NCBI GenBank assembly: GCA_035293565.1
Contig: DATGMP010000035.1
Coordinates: forward strand, 1-30,166
DNA: 30,166 nt
Origin: DATGMP01 sp035293565
GTDB taxonomy: Bacteria > Pseudomonadota > Alphaproteobacteria > BOG-932 > Roseiterribacteraceae
Direction: 5' to 3'
The notes under the pieces: model-generated
Database searches by the model: none
Told to the model about the DNA's origin: nothing
Seen by the model: the letters and a program-made list of their open reading frames with translations, nothing else
Position numbers and translations under genes: made by a program
Part shown: positions 23,538 to 30,166 of the stretch, one piece after another
Layout of the letters: every line of letters starts with the position of its first letter
Numbering within the stretch: position 1 is the first letter of the stretch

Positions 23538-23610
23538 ATTTCATGAAATGGGCAACCGGACGCCCATGATTTGCCATAATGGGACCCGATTAAGGGGGCC
23601 ATTGCAAATC
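23538..23610 (+). promoter_or_regulatory. palindrome and inverted repeat upstream of the glucan synthase gene
   Basis: In the 187-base gap, ATTTCATGAAAT (23538-23549) is a perfect 12-bp palindrome. Further on, GATTTGC-cat-AATGG (23568-23582) pairs with CCATTGCAAATC (23599-23610) over 12 bp with a three-base bulge and a 16-base loop. CATAAT (23575-23580) within the left arm is -10-like, without a good -35. The first element looks like an operator, the second like an operator or leader hairpin. Their regulator is unknown. Confidence 0.4.
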
Positions 23611-23664
23611 GCCGTCCTGTAGAGGCGCCAGGGTGGCTTCCGATCCGGTGGGGTGTATCTAGGA

Positions 23665-26385
23665 ATGCTGCGTATCCAGGCACTATTCGCGATTGTCGTG
23701 GTCATCGCCGTGAACTTCGCGGCCTGGTATTTCTTGAATCCCGCCGTCCATGAGCGCCCCTGGGACGGCCAGATCCAAAGCATCGCCTTCGCGCCTTACC
23801 AGGCCGACCAGTCCCCTCGCGAAAAGAAGTATCCGAGCTACGACCAGATCGACCACGACATGTCGCTGGTCGCGGACATCGCCAACGGGATCAGGACCTA
23901 CGAGCTCGCGCCCGGCTTTGACAAAATCCCGGCGATCGCGCGCAAATATGGGCTGACGGTTACGGCCGGCGCCGTTGTCGACGGCGACAAGTCCGGTCCC
24001 GGCAGCGACGAGCGGCAGATGAACACGCTGATCCGGCTCGCCAAGGAATACCGGAACATCGACCGGGTCATTGTCGGCAACGAGCAGATTCAGACCAACT
24101 CGATGAAGGCCGACCAGCTCATCGCCGACATCAAAAAGGTCAAGGCGGGCGTTCCCAGGCGAGTTCAGGTTTCGACCGGCGGCGACGTGGACTCCTGGCT
24201 CAAGCATCCCGAGCTGGTCGATGCCGTCGACTTCATTTGCGTCCATATCCACCCCTATTGGGACAACATTCCCATCGACAGGGCCGTTGACGAAGTCTTC
24301 CACCAAATCGACGCGCTGAAGCAGAAATATCCTGGAAAGCCGATCATGGTGGGCGAGGTCGGCTGGCCGAGCGACGGCCCCTGGCGCGGCGGCGCCGAGC
24401 CGTCGCTCGTAAACCAGGCCACCTTCGTCCGGACCTTCCTCAACCGTGCGACCGAGGCGGGCATCGACTACAATCTCTTCGAGGCGTTCGACCAGCCCTG
24501 GAAGCGCGCCGACGAGGGCCCGGCAGGCGCATCGTGGGGCATCTTCGACGCGCAGCGCCATCTCAAAGTCCATATGCAGGGCGCGCTGGTCGAGCTCCAA
24601 AACTGGCCGCAGCTTTGGGGCGTGGCAACGATCATCGCGTTGCCGATGATGCTGTGGTTCTCCGGCCGCCGTCGCGATATCAGGACCGCCGGCCTGGTCT
24701 TCTTCTCGCTGCTGATGCAAGCCACGGCCTCGCTGCTGGTCTGGACCGTGATGCAGGTCGTCCATGGCGCTTACGATCCGACCATCGTGGTCACCTGGAT
24801 CCTGCTGATCGGCATGCAGATCGTGCTCTTCGGCGTGATCCTGTCCGATGGGCTCGAGATCACGGAGCTGCTGTTCCGCTCGAGCTGGCGGCGCCTCATC
24901 AAGCCGATGCGCGGACAGCACATGACCGGCGGTCCGAAAGTCTCGATCCATGTGCCCTGCTACAACGAGCCGCCGCATATGGTGATCGAGACGCTCGATC
25001 ATCTGGCACGGCTCGCGCATGACAATTTCGAAGTCCTGGTCATCGACAACAACACCAAGGACCCGGAAGTATGGCGGCCGGTGGAGGCCCATTGCCGAAC
25101 GCTCGGCCCTCGTTTCCGCTTCTTCCATCTCGACAATTGGCCGGGCTTCAAGGCCGGAGCCCTCAATTTCGCGCTTCGCAACAGCGCGCCCGACGCGGAG
25201 GTGATCGCGGTCATCGACAGCGACTATACGGTCGATCCCGACTGGCTCTCGGCGATGGTGCCCCATTTCGCCAATCCCAAGGTCGGATTGGTCCAGTCGC
25301 CCCAGGACTACCGCGACTGGAAGGGCGATCTCTTCAAGACGATGTGCCATTGGGAATATGCGGGCTTCTTCAACATCGGCATGATCACCCGCAACGAGCG
25401 CAACGCGATCATCCAGCACGGCACGATGACGATGATCCGGCGCACCGCGCTGGAGCAGGTCGGCGGCTGGGCCGAATGGTGCATCACCGAGGACGCCGAT
25501 CTCGGCTTGTCGCTGTTCGAAGCCGGCTGGGAAGCGCTTTACGCGCCAGACAGCTTCGGCAAGGGCCTGATCCCGGACAGCTTCTCGGCCTACAAGACCC
25601 AGCGTTTCCGCTGGGCTTACGGCGCGGTGCAGATTCTGAAGCACCATTGGCGTAACCTGATGCCGGGCAGCAAGGTGCTGACATCCGGCCAACGCTATCA
25701 CTTCCTCGCCGGCTGGATGCCCTGGTTCGCCGACGGCGCGCACATATTGTTCTCGGCCGCCTCGATCTTCTGGTCTTTGGGGATGCTTGCCTTTCCGACG
25801 ATGGCCTGGGTGGGCACGCAATTGTGGGGCGAGCACTACGATCTCGATCATCCGCTTTACAATACGGTCAAAAGCATCGTCGGCTCGATCTTCGCCTTCC
25901 CGCCGACGGCCTTCATGATCCCGACCATCCTCGCCTTCGCGTTCAAGCTGGTGTCCGGATTCTGGGTCTATTCGGTGCGGATCAAATGCAGCCCGATGCA
26001 GAAGGTGGGCGCCGCGATCGCCGGCATGGCGCTGACCCATACGGTCGGGCGCGCGATGTGGCAGGGCATCTTCACCTCTGGTCGCCCCTTCGTGCGCACA
26101 CCCAAATGCGCCGATCAACCGGCTCTCGTACAGGGCTTCCTGATGGCACGGGCGGAGATCGTGTGGCTCGTAGCGCTATTGTCGGTTGCGGGGGCCGTGC
26201 TGTTCACCAACGGCCTGCTGAACCTCCAGGCCCGGATCTGGAGCATCGCGGTCGCCGTTCAGGCGCTGCCGTTCCTGGCGGCGCTCATCACATCGATGGC
26301 GAACGCGCTCCCGACATTCCGCCTGACGAGCCAGCCCGCTCCTTTGGTGCACTCCCCGAGCCGGTCCGCGCCCGCGGCGGAGTAG
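23665..26385 (+). CDS. membrane beta-glucan synthase: GH17 domain fused to GT2 glycosyltransferase (NdvB-like)
   Basis: About 906 residues. After an N-terminal membrane anchor (5-24) comes a periplasmic GH17 domain (about 35-310) with both catalytic glutamates: Glu140 in VIVGNEQ and Glu231 in MVGEVGWPSDG. Membrane helices (about 318-333, 343-362, 373-393) lead to a cytoplasmic GT2 domain (424-660): VSIHVPCYNEPP, DNNT, DSD (518-520), TEDAD (608-612) and QRFRW (646-650). Further helices close the protein. This is the layout of Bradyrhizobium and Pseudomonas NdvB, which make beta-1,3(1,6)-glucans; UDP-glucose polymerised by GT2 would be remodelled by GH17. The start could be the GTG at 23653 (four residues more); the ATG at 23665 was chosen. 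The 3' end overlaps pgsA. Confidence 0.9.
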   Translation: MLRIQALFAIVVVIAVNFAAWYFLNPAVHERPWDGQIQSIAFAPYQADQSPREKKYPSYDQIDHDMSLVADIANGIRTYELAPGFDKIPAIARKYGLTVTAGAVVDGDKSGPGSDERQMNTLIRLAKEYRNIDRVIVGNEQIQTNSMKADQLIADIKKVKAGVPRRVQVSTGGDVDSWLKHPELVDAVDFICVHIHPYWDNIPIDRAVDEVFHQIDALKQKYPGKPIMVGEVGWPSDGPWRGGAEPSLVNQATFVRTFLNRATEAGIDYNLFEAFDQPWKRADEGPAGASWGIFDAQRHLKVHMQGALVELQNWPQLWGVATIIALPMMLWFSGRRRDIRTAGLVFFSLLMQATASLLVWTVMQVVHGAYDPTIVVTWILLIGMQIVLFGVILSDGLEITELLFRSSWRRLIKPMRGQHMTGGPKVSIHVPCYNEPPHMVIETLDHLARLAHDNFEVLVIDNNTKDPEVWRPVEAHCRTLGPRFRFFHLDNWPGFKAGALNFALRNSAPDAEVIAVIDSDYTVDPDWLSAMVPHFANPKVGLVQSPQDYRDWKGDLFKTMCHWEYAGFFNIGMITRNERNAIIQHGTMTMIRRTALEQVGGWAEWCITEDADLGLSLFEAGWEALYAPDSFGKGLIPDSFSAYKTQRFRWAYGAVQILKHHWRNLMPGSKVLTSGQRYHFLAGWMPWFADGAHILFSAASIFWSLGMLAFPTMAWVGTQLWGEHYDLDHPLYNTVKSIVGSIFAFPPTAFMIPTILAFAFKLVSGFWVYSVRIKCSPMQKVGAAIAGMALTHTVGRAMWQGIFTSGRPFVRTPKCADQPALVQGFLMARAEIVWLVALLSVAGAVLFTNGLLNLQARIWSIAVAVQALPFLAALITSMANALPTFRLTSQPAPLVHSPSRSAPAAE

Positions 26386-26932
26386 CGGTATCGAGCGCTC
26401 CGACGGTCGCGGTGAGATAACTCAAGCCGGTTACCAGCGTCAGCACGGCCGCCGCCCAGAGCAGCGCAAGCCCGGTCATATGCACCACCCCGTCGGTCGG
26501 CGCGATCAGGATCGTGAGGGCGGCCATCTGGACTGCCGTCTTCCATTTGGCGAGCCTTGTCACCGGCACGACAATCCCCAGAGGGCCCAGATGCTCGCGA
26601 AAACCCGATACCGCGATTTCCCGCAGAAGGATGGCCAGCGCCGCCGCGATCGACCAGCCGGAGATCACGCCTGTTGCGACCAGCAGCAGAAGCGCGGTGC
26701 CGACCAGCAGCTTGTCGGCAATCGGGTCGAGCATCCGGCCGAAGGGCGAAAGCTGCCCCAGCCGACGCGCCAGGTAGCCGTCCAACCAATCGGTCACCGC
26801 GGCGATCAGATAGAGCACCAGCGCCGCCCAGCGCGCCCAGCCGGCATCGCTCAGAAACAGCGGCACGAACGGCGCAATGATCAGAATCCGACCGATGGTA
26901 AGCAGATTGGGCAGATTGGTGGAATAGTTCAT
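26288..26932 (-). CDS. pgsA: CDP-diacylglycerol-glycerol-3-phosphate 3-phosphatidyltransferase
   Basis: Makes phosphatidylglycerol phosphate from CDP-diacylglycerol and glycerol 3-phosphate in the inner membrane. 214 residues from the ATG at 26932. NLPNLLTIGRILIIAPFVPL begins the membrane domain. The CDP-alcohol phosphotransferase motif is perfect: DWLDGYLAR, eight residues, G, then DPIAD (three-residue spacings). LLREIAVSGFREHLG and a conserved VTRLAKWKTAVQM follow. Usual length is about 180-190, so the last 30 or so Pro/Arg/Ser-rich residues are an extension; they lie over the 3' end of the glucan synthase gene (98-base convergent overlap). Confidence 0.94.
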   Translation of the reverse strand: MNYSTNLPNLLTIGRILIIAPFVPLFLSDAGWARWAALVLYLIAAVTDWLDGYLARRLGQLSPFGRMLDPIADKLLVGTALLLLVATGVISGWSIAAALAILLREIAVSGFREHLGPLGIVVPVTRLAKWKTAVQMAALTILIAPTDGVVHMTGLALLWAAAVLTLVTGLSYLTATVGALDTATPPRARTGSGSAPKERAGSSGGMSGARSPSM

Positions 26933-26944
26933 TCCGGCTCCGCG

Positions 26945-27487
26945 GTGCCGAGCGCCAGCCCGCCAAATGAGCATGTCCGCCGGTCCGGGGCAACCTATTC
27001 CCCGTGCGGCCTCTACCGTTACCGCCTCTGGCGCGACTGGGGCGGCGGCGCAACGCTCCTCTGGATCATGCTCAACCCTTCGACCGCCGATCATCTGGGC
27101 AACAACGATGCGACCATTGCACGATGCGAACGCCGCGCCATGGCTTGGGGTTTCAGCCGCGTGGAGGTGGTCAACCTTTTCGCGTTCCGAACCCCTCATC
27201 CCAAGGTGCTCTTCGCCGCCGCCGACCCGGTCGGGCCCGGGAACGACCCCGCGATCCTGGAGGCGACCGAGAAAGCCGATCTGATCCTCTGCGGCTGGGG
27301 CTCGCTCGGAGGGTTCGCCGGTCGCGCCGCGCGGGTTTTGGACATGCTGCGCGGGCGCGAGTTGGCCTGCCTCGGCGTCAACCGCTCCGGCGAGCCGACA
27401 CATCCGCTCTACCAACCCTATTCCGCGCGCCCGACGCCGTACCGCTCGCCTCCCAACGCAAATCGCTACGAGCTCGAGTGGAAGTGA
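26945..27487 (+). CDS. DUF1643 family protein
   Basis: A family of unknown function. About 180 residues from the GTG at 26945. The hallmark segments are YSPCGLYRYRLWRDW, LWIMLNPSTADHLGNNDATIARCERRA, VVNLFAFRTPHPKVL, DPVGPGNDPAI, ILCGWGSLG and a C-terminal GEPTHPLYQPYSARPTPY. The frame is open well upstream, but that part is antisense to pgsA; the GTG, 12 bases from the divergent pgsA start, is the only reasonable start and lacks a clear ribosome binding site. The 3' end overlaps uvrC by 22 bases on the other strand. Confidence 0.85.
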   Translation: MPSASPPNEHVRRSGATYSPCGLYRYRLWRDWGGGATLLWIMLNPSTADHLGNNDATIARCERRAMAWGFSRVEVVNLFAFRTPHPKVLFAAADPVGPGNDPAILEATEKADLILCGWGSLGGFAGRAARVLDMLRGRELACLGVNRSGEPTHPLYQPYSARPTPYRSPPNANRYELEWK

Positions 27488-29361
27488 TCGTAGATCTGCT
27501 GCGCGACCTTCTTCGAAATGCCGTCGACCGCCTCGAGGTCCTGGACACCGGCGTTCGCCACCGCGCGCGCCGACCCGAAATGATGCAGTAGCGCCCGCTT
27601 GCGAGCGGCGCCGATACCGGTGATCTCGTCCAAGGGTGAAATGCCGATCGCGCGCTGCCGCTTGGCGCGATGGGCGCCAATCGCAAAACGATGCGCTTCA
27701 TCGCGCAGGCGCTGCAGGTAGAAGAGCACCGGATCGTTGAGCGGCAGGGAAAAGGGCGACCTTATCGTGCCGTCGGGAGCGGGCATGAAGAACTTCTCGC
27801 GCCCAGCATCGCGGTCGGGTCCCTTGGCGATCGCGACGATCGGCGGCGGCGCGGCAACGCCGAGCTCAGCCAGGACTTCGAGCGCGATGCCGAGTTGTCC
27901 CGAGCCGCCATCGATGAGGATCAGATCGGGCCAGCCGGACGCTCCCTCCTCCTCTCCGGCCTCGGCCTGAATGGCGCGCGCGAAGCGGCGCGTCAGCACC
28001 TCGCGCATCATGCCGTAATCGTCGCCGGGCGTGATCGGCTGCTTCATGTTGAACTTGCGGTAGGCGTTCTTGCGGAAGCCCTCGGGTCCGGCGACGATCA
28101 TCGCGCCGACCGCGTTCGTCCCCTGGATGTGGCTGTTGTCATAGACCTCGATGCGATCCGGCGGACCGTCGAGCCCGAAGAGCTCGGCGACACGCCGCAA
28201 GAGCTCGGCTTGGGACGCGCTTTCCGCGACCCTGCGCGCATGGGCCTCTCGCGCATTCTCCCGCGCATGTTCGACGATGCGCTTCTTGTCGCCGCGCTGC
28301 GGGTGAAGGAGTTCGATCCTGCGGCCGGCGCGCACGGACAGCGCCTCGGCGATGAGCCCTTGCTCCGGCACCGCGTGGCTCACCATCACGAGCGGCGGCG
28401 GCACCTTGTCTTCGTAGAACTGCGCGACGAACGCCGCGAGCACGTCCTCGACCCCGACGCTCTGATCATGCGCCGGGAAGTAAGGACGATTGCCATAGTT
28501 GCGGCCGCCGCGGAAAAAGAACACCTGGATGCAGGTGAGCCCGCCCTCCTGAAAGGCGGCGATCACGTCGGCATCGCCCAGTTCGGCCGTGTTGATGTCC
28601 TGCCGCGCCTGGATCGAAGCGAGCGCGCGGATACGGTCGCGAAAACGCGCCGCGCGTTCGAAATCGAGAGCATCCGACGCGGCCTTCATCTCGCGTACGA
28701 ACGACTCCTGCACTTCGCGCGTGCTGCCGCCGAGGAATTCGCGCACCTCGCGCACCTGCCCGGCATAATCCTCAGACGAGACCAGCCCGACGCAAGGCGC
28801 CGTGCAGCGCTTGATCTGGTACTGCAAGCAAGGCCGTGAGCGCGTCGAGAAGACCGTGTCGGCGCAGCTTCGGATAAGGAACGCGCGCTGCAGGGCCACA
28901 ATCGTGCGGTCGACCGAGCCCGCCGACGCGAACGGCCCGTAATAGGCGCCGGCTCCCCGGCTGCCGCGGTGCTTGGCGAGACGCGGGAACGCGTGCTCGG
29001 TCGTGAGCTCGATGTAGGGAAAGGATTTGTCGTCCCGAAGCGAAACATTGTAGCGCGGCTTCAGTCGCTTGATCAGGTTCGATTCGAGGAGAAGCGCCTC
29101 GACTTCGCTCTTCGTCCGAACGAATTCCATGGAGCAGGTCTCATGGACCATCCGCTGGATCCGAACCGGCAGCTTCGTCGGCTGCGTATAGGTTGTGACT
29201 CGCTTCTTGAGGCTGCGCGCCTTGCCGACATAAAGCACGTCGCCGGCGTCGTTCATCATCCGATAGACGCCGGGCGCGTTGGGAAGCGCGCGCGCAAAGG
29301 CTCGGACCACGTCGATCCCTTGAGTTTTCTCCGCCATAGGCGCGTCCGAGATGTGCGTCAT
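27466..29361 (-). CDS. uvrC: excinuclease ABC subunit C
   Basis: Makes the two DNA incisions of nucleotide excision repair after UvrA and UvrB find damage. 631 residues, full length. The N-terminal GIY-YIG nuclease (PGVYRMMNDAGDVLYVGKA, about 29-47) cuts on the 3' side. A Cys-rich segment (CLQYQIKRCTAPC) and the UVR UvrB-contact motif (DALDFERAARFRDRIRAL) follow. The RNase H-like domain (EVYDNSHIQGTNAVGAMIV, LILIDGGSGQLG) makes the 5' cut, and helix-hairpin-helix motifs (ITGIGAARKRALLHHFGS) end the protein. The ATG at 29361 is used; one at 29337 is the alternative. Confidence 0.97.
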   Translation of the reverse strand: MTHISDAPMAEKTQGIDVVRAFARALPNAPGVYRMMNDAGDVLYVGKARSLKKRVTTYTQPTKLPVRIQRMVHETCSMEFVRTKSEVEALLLESNLIKRLKPRYNVSLRDDKSFPYIELTTEHAFPRLAKHRGSRGAGAYYGPFASAGSVDRTIVALQRAFLIRSCADTVFSTRSRPCLQYQIKRCTAPCVGLVSSEDYAGQVREVREFLGGSTREVQESFVREMKAASDALDFERAARFRDRIRALASIQARQDINTAELGDADVIAAFQEGGLTCIQVFFFRGGRNYGNRPYFPAHDQSVGVEDVLAAFVAQFYEDKVPPPLVMVSHAVPEQGLIAEALSVRAGRRIELLHPQRGDKKRIVEHARENAREAHARRVAESASQAELLRRVAELFGLDGPPDRIEVYDNSHIQGTNAVGAMIVAGPEGFRKNAYRKFNMKQPITPGDDYGMMREVLTRRFARAIQAEAGEEEGASGWPDLILIDGGSGQLGIALEVLAELGVAAPPPIVAIAKGPDRDAGREKFFMPAPDGTIRSPFSLPLNDPVLFYLQRLRDEAHRFAIGAHRAKRQRAIGISPLDEITGIGAARKRALLHHFGSARAVANAGVQDLEAVDGISKKVAQQIYDHFHSSS

Positions 29362-29766
29362 CGCTCCAAACTACACTCCCAAATCGGGCCCAAGGCGTCC
29401 AACATCAAGCGCCGCCTCGGCTCGCGATCGATATCCACCGAATCTGTGGATAAGTTTGTGGGCAGGAACAGGTCGTGCGATCCGAAACCGCAGGGAATCA
29501 AGCCGTTTCCGTTTTTGCCTAGTTTTTAGGCATACACCCTAACCCCTTGTTCTAAAATAATTAAAAAAAGTCAACTAGAGGCAATTCCGGTCGATGCATT
29601 TTTTTTAGGATTGACAATGAACCGAGCAACGCGATTGGGCCTGCTGTGTACAACTCCGGCATCGCGACATCATGCCAGCGGCTCTGAAGGATGATCCCTA
29701 TCCCGTTGCGGCGCTTAATTATCTCATACAAAAGTGTTGTCCCTCGGAATCACCGGGCGCAATTGT
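29362..29766. other. 405-base intergenic region upstream of uvrC
   Basis: No ORF with coding character. It contains a consensus DnaA box in an inverted repeat (listed separately), a TGCCTA-GTTTT-TAGGCA hairpin at 29516-29532, and an AT-rich stretch at about 29546-29577. On the minus strand TTGACT (29574-29569) is a possible uvrC -35, with no good -10. TTGACA at 29613-29618 on the plus strand has no gene after it. Parts might encode a small RNA, but I see no U-tailed terminator. Confidence 0.5.
29432..29452. promoter_or_regulatory. inverted repeat containing a consensus DnaA box
   Basis: TATCCAC (29432-29438) and GTGGATA (29446-29452) are perfect inverted arms with a seven-base spacer. The right arm extends to TGTGGATAA (29445-29453), exactly the DnaA box TTATCCACA on the minus strand; the left arm is a 7-of-9 match in the opposite orientation. 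It lies about 85 bases upstream of uvrC. It could be a DnaA-controlled operator or a chance match. Confidence 0.45.
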
Positions 29767-30166
29767 TCATTCCGGCGGCGGCACGCCGCGTTTGGGCTGC
29801 ACCCACGCAAGGTGCTCGCCGCAATCCACGGCAATCATCTGGCCGGTGACTGCGCGCGCCTCGACCAAATAGCGTACCGCGCCTGAAACGTCCTCCGGTT
29901 GTATCTGTCGCGCGAGCGGCAGGCTCGACCAATGCCGTCGAAACTGGTCCGCGCTCTGTCGCTCATTGGGTAAGACCGGTCCCGGCCCCACGCCGTTCAC
30001 GCGAATGCGCGGCGCGAGCGCCAGCGCCATCGTCTGCGTCAGCGTCCAAAGCCCGGACTTCGACAACGTGTAGGTTACGAAATGGGGTGAGAGATTCCAG
30101 ACACGCTGATCCAGCATGTTGACGATCGCGCCCTCGCGATCGGAAGGAAGCAGATACGCGAATTGC
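29767..30166 (-). CDS. short-chain dehydrogenase/reductase, FolM-like (N-terminal part outside window)
   Basis: The frame is open to the right edge, so about 132 C-terminal residues are seen. The SDR catalytic YTLSK (Tyr and Lys) is present, followed by LAPRIRVNGVGPGPVL, the usual cofactor loop. NMLDQRVWNLSPHFVTYTLSK, and the later DCGEHLAW, are typical of the dihydromonapterin/pteridine reductase (FolM) branch. It would reduce a pterin with NADPH. An internal ATG at 30117 should not be taken as the start. It precedes uvrC in the same direction, with a 405-base gap. Confidence 0.85.
   Translation of the reverse strand, partial: QFAYLLPSDREGAIVNMLDQRVWNLSPHFVTYTLSKSGLWTLTQTMALALAPRIRVNGVGPGPVLPNERQSADQFRRHWSSLPLARQIQPEDVSGAVRYLVEARAVTGQMIAVDCGEHLAWVQPKRGVPPPE

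Noticed and set aside
23683..26118. An 811-codon minus-strand open frame antisense to the glucan synthase
   Set aside because: Length alone is explained by codon bias; the composition is rich in His, Asp and Arg with no motif, while the plus strand encodes a complete GH17-GT2 protein.
29071..29090. A tRNA T-arm-like GGTTCGATTC
   Set aside because: It is inside uvrC on the coding-shadow strand, and no cloverleaf can be built around it.
29362..29766. A chromosomal origin of replication
   Set aside because: Only one perfect DnaA box and none of the usual origin neighbours (hemE, parAB, mnmG) are present.

Overview
The window looks like a stretch of chromosome from a GC-rich alphaproteobacterium. 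The evidence is the family flavour of the genes: a phosphoglucose isomerase of the transaldolase-fusion type, a GH17-GT2 glucan synthase of the NdvB kind, an IcmF mutase, and pgsA beside uvrC and a FolM-like dehydrogenase. Most genes have high third-position GC, and a few short intergenic stretches are extremely AT-rich. The order (Rhizobiales, Micropepsales or Rhodospirillales-like) cannot be settled from sequence alone. I see no tRNA, rRNA, IS element, prophage or CRISPR array.

Layout, left to right. Positions 1-1340 are the 3' part of an IcmF-type acyl-CoA mutase, cut by the window edge, followed by a cyclopropane fatty acid synthase (1505-2749). Positions 2960-6768 are the complete high-affinity phosphate transporter pstS-pstC-pstA-pstB. 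It has a perfect stem-loop between pstS and pstC and no phoU after pstB. A membrane histidine kinase follows (6887-7939). On the minus strand, pgi, a 2-hydroxyacid dehydrogenase and rpiA (11358 down to 7936) form a compact sugar-phosphate operon. Upstream of pgi lies a complex non-coding interval with a strong minus-strand terminator, a probable small RNA and an 84% A+T island.

Positions 11904-16071 are minus-strand accessory genes: an unrecognised 111-residue protein, a Tat-exported hemerythrin-like protein, and a tightly coupled trio of type III polyketide synthase, methyltransferase and FAD-dependent oxidoreductase. The trio is the most likely specialised-metabolite pathway in the window. 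A probable 57-residue basic protein lies in the gap that follows. On the plus strand come a class I aminotransferase overlapped by an exported GH42-like glycosidase, a divergent 72-residue protein, typA, a threonine ammonia-lyase overlapping typA, and the large membrane GH17-GT2 glucan synthase (to 26385).

The right end holds pgsA (minus, 3' end overlapping the glucan synthase by 98 bases), a DUF1643 protein (plus), uvrC (minus) and the C-terminal part of a short-chain dehydrogenase cut by the edge. A perfect inverted repeat containing a consensus DnaA box lies upstream of uvrC.

Most genes are housekeeping or well-known families. The least explained items are the sRNA and AT-island interval (11600-11900), the polyketide trio, the GH42-like exported protein, the kinase sitting where phoU would be expected, and the small proteins.
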